Assembly (NCBI GenBank): GCA_020543525.1
Contig: JAHYIO010000031.1
Location: 744,001-808,000, forward strand
DNA: 64,000 nt
Source of the DNA: Coriolopsis trogii
Lineage: Eukaryota > Basidiomycota > Agaricomycetes > Polyporales > Polyporaceae
Direction of reading: 5' to 3'
The notes beneath the pieces were generated by a model. It ran no database searches. It was not told where the DNA came from and saw only the letters and a list, made by a program, of their open reading frames with translations. Shown here in pieces: positions 58,052-64,000 of this stretch. The position numbers and the translations under genes were made by a program. Within the stretch, counting starts at the first letter, position 1; each line of letters opens with the position of its first letter.

Positions 58052-58729
58052 GAGCTAGGGCAGATATAGACCGCGTATGGTGGGCGATAGTAGTCGCACT
58101 GTCTCAATGCGACCCGATCTCGTCGCCCGTAAGGCGCAGACTCTAATACTGCGAGAGTAACAGTGTGGCCGGTGCGTCATCTAGCTCGTTGCATGCCGTT
58201 CCTGTTTGTCACGCAATATGCAAGCATTGCGTTCGGCCAGTCATCTTCACGCCATCGGCAAAGGCGCGATGTGACGACGACCCCATCCTGTATATGATGG
58301 GCCGAGCGAACAATCATGAATCAGGTGTGCACGTTCATTGCCGTCTTTGTTTTCTTGATATGAATCCCTCTCTTTCAGCTGGTCAGTGGGCTCGAATGAG
58401 TGGTCATCGCATGCATTGTGTACGCCGCGATGGCTGGCTGTTTCGGTTTTCCCCCTACGTTCTATTGTGTTTGCTTACGCTTGGATCCATGCGATCCTTT
58501 CGTTGAATGAGAAGAAGGGGTCTTTCTTTCTTTATCCTTTCCTTGTGCCACAGACGTCGAAACGACTCTGGGCGAAGAATCGATACCATCAATAAAGTCA
58601 GCAAGGCGGCACGATTGATCTCTTTCTACTACACCAAAGATCAGGATTCGCCGGCGTTGTGACATATAAGTAGGCACTCCCGCATGCCTATCATTCTCAA
58701 CGACCACCACTTCCCCCCGTTTCCTTACC
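58052..58729. other. Intergenic with a TATA box at its end
   Basis: A 113-codon frame at 58165-58506 contains several Cys/His pairs (CHAICKHCVRP, CRLCF) but is not recognisable. The TATA element at 58664 is listed separately. Confidence 0.35.
58664..58672 (+). promoter_or_regulatory. TATA box before the 58.73 kb ORF
   Basis: ATATAAGTA, about 66 bp upstream of the ATG at 58730; a spacing that gives a short 5' leader. The minus-strand ORF at 61.35 kb has a similar arrangement. Confidence 0.5.
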
Positions 58730-60332
58730 ATGCCCTGGTCTGCAACCTACGGCAACCCCTCCCTTACGCTCGCAGATAAACTTCTCGCTCAAACATATTG
58801 CACAGTATGCTCGGAACGATACCTTCCTCGTTCCGCTCTTCCACAACACGACCATATCGAGTCTCCGCGACCACTTCATGCTCTACTCTGGAACACGGTC
58901 AACGACTCTGGCGCCACATATTCTTCCTACACCATACATTCTCCCCAAACACTGCATTCTCCCTCGACCCATGGACGTGTCAACGCCTCGTTCTACGACC
59001 TGATCTCTCTGAGCTCTCCTCGGTCTATCCTGAGGCAAGCGTCCCCAAGATGTTCGACTGCATCGATCCTTCGGTCTCGACGTCCAGGTCCGTAATGGAC
59101 AAACGAGCAGAAAATCACCCTTCCTCTCCAAGTGACGGAGAGGCTCAGGAGAGCTCTCGTGCACCCAAGTACAACGGCAAGGCTCGGTGGACTGCGTTCA
59201 GTCACCCAGACCCCACCCTGGTTTCCGCGTCACGTACGACCCGGTCAATCGATCCTGCCGTCGGCGACACGGACCAGCAACGAGCAAGTTCCCCTCTATT
59301 CATTCCTCGACCACCCAGGCCTAATTTAGAGGACTCGGACTCGGTATGTCACTTGTCTCTCCGCGCCCGTTCCGTTATGTGCATGCTTATGCCACGTATG
59401 CTCTCTAGACGAGCGAGAGCAAGGACTTCAGTCTCGTTGATGGACAGCCCTTGCAGCAACTGAGGGCGAAGTGGACTCAAGGTCCTACGCTTTCGTTCGA
59501 TTAAATGCATCCGAAGGGCGAAGTCCAGTCGATTGTCCATCCTGGTCGGGTCGAGCTGGAGAGGCAGACAACGTATCTGGTGTGACGGCCTGCTATTCCC
59601 CTTTCCCGTGAGATGAGTCTCGCTTCCTGAGTCCGCCTTGCTCTGGCGCCTCCTCGCGGCCTGACCCGGGCCCCATCATAAGCCGCCCAGCATCACCGCG
59701 CCTGGGAAAGACAACGATCCGCGAGAGACGAGGTCGCTTCCAAAGAGAGCATGGGGATACTTCCGACACCAGGAGTACTACTGGTGGAGACCAAGGCGTT
59801 GGTGGGCGGGGTGGGACAGAGAAGGGTGTTGAACACGTACAGGGTACCCGACCTCTCAAAAGAACAAGGCGGACACCGACGTCCCCAAGCCCCCTCCTAA
59901 CTGTCTCATCAGATTCAGAAGTGGTCTATGGCAGGAACGCAAGGCCGAGCGTGGTGGGGGTCCAGCATGGAACGCAATGCAAACACACGCCAGCGGCGCT
60001 GCACTTCAAGCTGGAGGCCTCCGACCGCGCCCTCCAAGAGTACAAGAGAAAGTAACCTCCCAAGTCTGCGAACGAAGGATGTGAAGGGTACGTGTGACGG
60101 TTTCCTTCCCGTAACGCCACATTCGAGTCACCAAACTGCAGACAGCGCCTCCGTTCCCTCTACGACCCCCGACTCTCCCTGTTGTGTCGGCCGCGAATGC
60201 ACCGACTTAACTCTCAACGATTTGCCGTACGATTTCCACGCCAGTCCGGCGTCCGCATATCTTCTCCCAGCCAACCTACTCCACTTCCGGGGTGCTCTAG
60301 GGAGCCCCTCGGAGAGTGGTTTTCTCACATAG
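58730..60332 (+). CDS. Hypothetical gene, exon structure unresolved
   Basis: Begins MPWSATYGNPSLTLADKLLA 66 bp after a TATA box. A frame to 59095 (121 codons) is open, but codon-like sequence later lies in other frames: SSPSDGEAQESSRAPKYNGK (about 59109), AALHFKLEASDRALQEYKRK (about 60000) and CTDLTLNDLPYDFHASPASA (about 60200). Together they suggest a multi-exon gene with low-complexity Ser/Pro/Arg-rich parts, but I cannot fix the joints. The SLTLADKLL start resembles SLTDRLL at 61.35 kb and SLTDKLL at 28.0 kb, which hints at a shared small family. No domain is recognised, and it may be decayed. Confidence 0.3.
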
Positions 60333-61168
60333 CCGTCATGGCAAGAGTCCGCACATGGTGGCTCATCCTTCCAGGACCCCGACCTTGATAGCTACGGAAC
60401 AGTAGCTTCCTGCCGAAGAGAGGCGGACAGGTCTCATCTAACTTGAACATCAGTCGCCAGTCAGTTCAAATCTCCTGTAAAGCATTCATGTATCACGCTA
60501 TCAAAAAAGTGGACAGCTTGCATGTCATATTGGTTCCATGCGTCTGTAGTATGTCTTCGGGTTGCAAGTCGGCCCTACCTAGGAAGGCTTGATCATACAC
60601 TGTCGGACATATGGTGGAGCACGGGCATCACACGGTATCGGTATCGTCTTTCATCGAATAACATTGTTAAGGTTATCTACGACGGTTATTGTAGGAGGCG
60701 GGTAGCCGTATGTGATAGCATACTTTCAGAGGCACATAGGATGGAGTTGGGGGTAGACTTTGTGGGGGCTTCGGCGCCGAGCATAGCATCTTGTGGGTGG
60801 GCATGATGCCGGCGTTTAGAGAAACAGGCGAAGACATGTCATCTTCGACGCGGAGAAGGGTCGGTAACAATCGTTGGATAGACACTTGAGGTCGCTCACC
60901 TAGGGTCGATGTGGCTTGAGCTTACATCAACTAGCATGACATGCAGTTCATTGCCCAAGAACTCCTGCATCAACGCATTCAATGGGTCGAGGTCGTAATG
61001 ACCTGCGAAGCTCTCATGGCAGTATCGAACCCCATGCATGATTGTCCATCATCATCGCATTGAGGTCAATGTGCGGGGTAGAGCTGAGACCACCATGGTT
61101 AGCGTGAAGGAACACATCACACATTTAGCGCTCACCTGTTTGCGATTCGAGGCCCACTGGCTCATGTT
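60333..61168. other. Intergenic, with a possible minus-strand exon
   Basis: On the minus strand at about 61040-60920, after a plausible intron, a frame reads ESFAGHYDLDPLNALMQEFL and continues GNELHVMLVD before a GTAAGC donor. It may be a second exon of the 61.35 kb ORF, but the joint is not in phase with a stop-free reading. 60333-60900 shows nothing. Confidence 0.3.
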
Positions 61169-61351
61169 TCAGAGCCGTTCACTAGCGTCTGACCCGGCAG
61201 ACAAGACCGTGGACATCGCCATTTCAAGAATGAGAGCAAGAGCATTGAGAAGTCTATCTGTGAGCGAGAGCGAGTGAAGCGCGTCGCGTGCTTGGAGGGT
61301 GGCAAGACGAGCCCATGGGGAATGTAGCTTGTGGTCGAGCAGAATACTCAT
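61169..61351 (-). CDS. Small ORF with TATA promoter (60 codons), possibly a first exon
   Basis: Minus strand, ATG at 61351-61349, stop at 61169. It starts MSILLDHKLHSPWARLATLQ and contains LHSLSLTDRLLNALALILEM. A TATA-like element (GTATAAGTAC, 61414-61405) lies about 55 bp upstream. The region aligns at DNA level with 27.94-28.11 kb (minus), where a similar SLTDKLLKAF frame follows a TATA box. A good donor (GTGAGC) occurs just after the stop, so this may be exon 1 of a decayed longer gene. Function unknown. Confidence 0.35.
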   Translation of the reverse strand: MSILLDHKLHSPWARLATLQARDALHSLSLTDRLLNALALILEMAMSTVLSAGSDASERL

Positions 61352-61404
61352 CGAAGGACGGGAGAGGAGAGAGAAACTGGAGGTGTCTGGTGTTAGCACA
61401 GGGG

Positions 61405-61414
61405 TACTTATACG
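61405..61414 (-). promoter_or_regulatory. TATA-like element (minus strand)
   Basis: GTATAAGTAC on the minus strand, about 55 bp before the ATG of the 60-codon ORF; position and sequence parallel the element at 58664. Confidence 0.4.
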
Positions 61415-61429
61415 TCTCTCGGAGTGGAG

Positions 61430-62014
61430 TTGTCTTCGTCTCGCTTCGCTCAATCGTAGGCACGAGCTAAGACCTGCGACAAAAGGCTGCCAGGTCCATG
61501 ACACCGTCGGCTGGCGTCACAATCGGTACAGGGACAATCTTGTCGCCCTTGGTCCTCTTGCTGGCCCTCTTTCAGGTGGTGACGGCAAAGCAGGCACAGG
61601 ACGCGGATTAAGAACCCTTGACCTTGTGGCCCTAATGAGCCTATCGGCTTGCGACTATATTGTCTTGAACAGTCACGGACCACAAGGTGAGAGCGTAAAT
61701 CCTGGCTTTGAGCAGGCCACAGCCAGCGGCGTAGCTTTGTCAGACACGTCAAAGCGTGCACCGTAAGCGTGACAACCAATATCAAGCTACACCGGACTCA
61801 CTGGGCCTACCGCGCTTCGCCGAGTCGCACCCCGCGTCGCGAGCTCGTGGCTTGAAATTGAATGCGAGCAGTTGGCGCACTGTAACGCAAGCCCGAACTT
61901 CGCAAACGGAAAGTGAACAGAGTTTATAACCTGGGGCTATTCGGTAAGGCCGTCAGCTAAGCCAGAATTTTGAGCTAGTGCCGTTTTGTTGTTGGAAAAA
62001 AACTGCTCGGTGAG
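61430..62014. other. Intergenic
   Basis: No gene recognised. Near 62015 the sequence enters the inverted mucin 5' flank; the break lies some 30-40 bp short of where the mucin ATG would be. Confidence 0.4.
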
Positions 62015-62680
62015 AATAGCTGGGGCTCGGAAGAGAGAACAGAGGACAAATATGCGGAAGCCGGCTCCCTAGAGGCTCGATACAACGGCGAAGAAGGTGA
62101 AAGAAATGGAACGGAATGGTCTCAGGGCAGACACAACTAGCAGGACCCGACGAGGAAGACAGAGAGGCAGACGCTCGCCTTTCGACGCGGGCTCCGCAGA
62201 GAAGTCGTCCGCAGGTGCATTCGACGCAGGTGTCATTGGCAGTTCGTGCTCAGATGCGGTCGAAGGCCATTGGGAAATCATTTCGAGGGAGGAAGAGGTC
62301 TTGCCAGGTGTAGTATGGGAGGCCACGACTCCTCAGTATCGTGAGACTACACGGCACGCAGAGCGGGCAACCTACAGGACGACGGAGCATCCAGCGCTAC
62401 CCTCTGTCTATAGCACGAGTTACAGACGAAGTAAGACGTAGCCACGGCAGAGACCCTGTGAAGACAAGCCGGACGCGCCGGGCCACAGAGCAAGACGAGG
62501 TGTGCATGGAGCACTCTAAGGGCATGTTCGTGAATGTCTTGAACATCGTCGATGTCGCAGAGGAGAGCAGAGGAGAGCAGAGGAGAGCGTCGGCCAGCAG
62601 GACGGTGAGTCGAACAGCGCACTTGAGGCGTGGGAGCCCGCCCTCGTCCACAAATGGTGATCGGGCGCGCGGCAACTGTC
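62015..62680 (-). pseudogene. MIA40::mucin chimeric pseudogene (copy c, inverted)
   Basis: On the minus strand the sequence runs: MIA40 5' flank, ATG-containing first exon with MFKTFTNMPLECSMHTSS, the exon 1 donor region, linker codons up to EPASKGE (about 62190), then the 5' flank of the mucin-like gene as far as about 62015. The junction is the same as in copy b at 19.50 kb, but here more of the mucin flank is kept (CTGCCTCTCTGTCTTCCTCG). There is no CPC or CX9C coding part. An 11-bp unit (AGAGGAGAGC-type) is repeated at about 62562-62590, just upstream of the start. Confidence 0.7.
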
Positions 62681-62789
62681 GTCTCCCTCCGGGACCGCGA
62701 TGACTACGTTGCCCTCGACTGCATCCTGCAAGCGACACAACTTGCAATTCCTCGATCTATCAGCGGTCGACGCCACTCATACTCTTCGT

Positions 62790-63480
62790 GTAGATTACGA
62801 CGCGGACGAGGAGGTGGTGACGCCGAGGGCAGTTGTCAGCGCACCGATGGCCGAGTCAAATCTCATGACGATATACTGGGGCATCGTGTGTACGCGACTG
62901 AGATTCTGTACGGAAGCAAATCCTTGAAACTCTTGTCGTGATAAATAGCTACTCGCGATACTTCCAAAGAGACTCCCTGCGCGCGCGGTCACTTCACCTT
63001 CGCCGTTCCGTACGCCACCCTCGGAGTCCCTAGACTACATAGCCCTCCCTTACAGTCGTCCTGTCTGAGCATCTCCGGTGCCTGACCCTGACTCTCCTCC
63101 TACGAACCCGTATCGCATACATGTGTACTGCTTGTGCGATGAGCACCTTTGGAAACACCACAAGAAATCAAGAAATCGTCAGCGGGAGGGATGTGCGTGT
63201 GCGGTTGTGAACAACAGGGCAAAGCGCGTGACGGGCGCGGAGGGCTACCAGTGGTCGTGGCTTCCAGAAGCCGATGGTGGTAAAGATGTGCAACTTCGTC
63301 GCGGCGACCCCTCGTCCTCGTCCTCGTCCTCGAACGATACGCATCGCTCCTGCCGGCTCTGGCGTCGGGGACAGATGATGTGCTTCCGCGACGACCCCTG
63401 GTATGCGGATCAGAACTGATACCTTGCGCAGTAGTGGTTGTGACATACCTCCAGCCGGTCCATCCCAGAGCGGACACGCC
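62790..63480 (-). repeat. F-box 3' spacer, copy c (inverted)
   Basis: Reverse complement of the spacers at 17595-18260 and 23294-23990, including the purine-rich GAGGACGAGG tract, here expanded to a (GTCCTC)n hexamer run on the plus strand at about 63312-63333. Confidence 0.65.
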
Positions 63481-63483
63481 CAG

Positions 63484-64000
63484 TCAGTCTACGTCCAGAT
63501 GCTTTAGGTCGGCTCCTGAACCAGACTTGTTTCCTGGTACGAGCGCGCGTTCCTGCTGAGACCGAACGAACTTCAGTACTCGAGAGTGATCCGCGGGTCT
63601 GAACACACTCACAACAGTCGAATCTTGGGTGCTCGTGCTTTCGGTATGCAAGTCTATTTGTACGCCAGGAGATACATCTGTGTTCTCTGTCGCATTGGTC
63701 TTCGTTGTGGACTCAGGACCTTCACCTCGTTTGCTGGAATCGACAGCTTCAAGCTGTGAGTGTTCCGGAACTTGCAGGGGTTCCACGCTATCGTAATCCT
63801 GCCATTTCTTGTATGAATGATAGGGATCTGTGAGATGAGAGGGATCAAAAATAACGAGGTATGGCATGAGACTTGAAAGAGTGAGTAAGAGCAACTCAAA
63901 TGACACTTACATCCAACTTGTGTTTTGAGTGCTCCGAGTTTGAACAGACGCGGAAAACAGGCAGCTACGGGAGTGTCCCATTCGTCCCATCGTTCTCTTC
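63484..64000 (-). CDS. F-box family copy 7: C-terminal part, cut by window edge
   Basis: Minus strand. From the window end inward: CFPRLFKLGAL near 63950, the intron with a GTAAGT-type donor, then WQDYDSVEPLQVPEHSQLEA, the Glu/Ser/Thr-rich tail, and the last exon ending SGSGADLKHLDVD, stop at 63484-63486. The layout equals the last three exons of copies 4 and 5. The F-box itself lies outside the window. With the adjoining spacer and chimera it forms an inverted counterpart of 17.1-20.2 kb. Confidence 0.65.

Noticed and set aside
1..64000. tRNA, rRNA, CRISPR or bacterial features
   Set aside because: No tRNA-like cloverleaf with a GGTTCGA arm, no rRNA sequence and no spaced direct-repeat array were seen; intron-rich genes show a eukaryote.

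Overview
The window looks like nuclear DNA of an Agaricomycete (mushroom-forming basidiomycete, plausibly Polyporales). It is GC-rich with compact genes split by many 45-70 nt GT-AG introns. It encodes a CBM1-tagged carbohydrate esterase, a velvet factor, a Zn2Cys6 regulator and an expanded F-box family. All intact genes lie on the + strand. Gene models were built by hand from reading frames and splice sites, so exon ends are predictions.

Layout. 1.1-7.6 kb: a Golgi SNARE (BOS1/membrin) followed by a many-exon P5B ATPase (YPK9/ATP13A2 type). 8.5-9.9 kb: a secreted, Ser/Thr/Ala-rich single-pass membrane protein. 10.6-24 kb: an accessory block with an F-box cluster (three full copies, one fragment), shared spacers and a dead MIA40::mucin chimera. 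25.3-26.8 kb: a metallo-beta-lactamase-fold enzyme. 29.1-30.0 kb: intact MIA40. 31.2-32.6 kb: a pseudogene split by a fragment of a different F-box gene. 32.77-33.33 kb: an AT-rich MITE-like element with long terminal inverted repeats. 33.7-38.9 kb: an intronless 1732-codon Sec7/PH protein. 40-49 kb: a TM protein of unknown function, a Zn2Cys6 transcription factor and a velvet protein. 50.2-51.9 kb: another F-box gene. 53.4-58.05 kb: CE1 esterase, a frameshifted kinase-like gene, and lipoyl(octanoyl) transferase. 58.7-64 kb: poorly conserved reading frames, a second (inverted) MIA40::mucin chimera, and the 3' end of another F-box gene running off the window.

The housekeeping genes (secretion, vacuolar transport, mitochondrial import, lipoylation, Arf-type signalling) show no operon-like logic, as expected of a fungal chromosome. 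The notable structure is the mosaic of duplications. One F-box family occurs in seven places. A package of F-box gene, spacer and MIA40/mucin fusion occurs twice in opposite orientation about 45 kb apart, while the intact MIA40 and mucin parents lie in the same window. Both fused copies share one junction, so the fusion arose once and was then copied together with the F-box gene.
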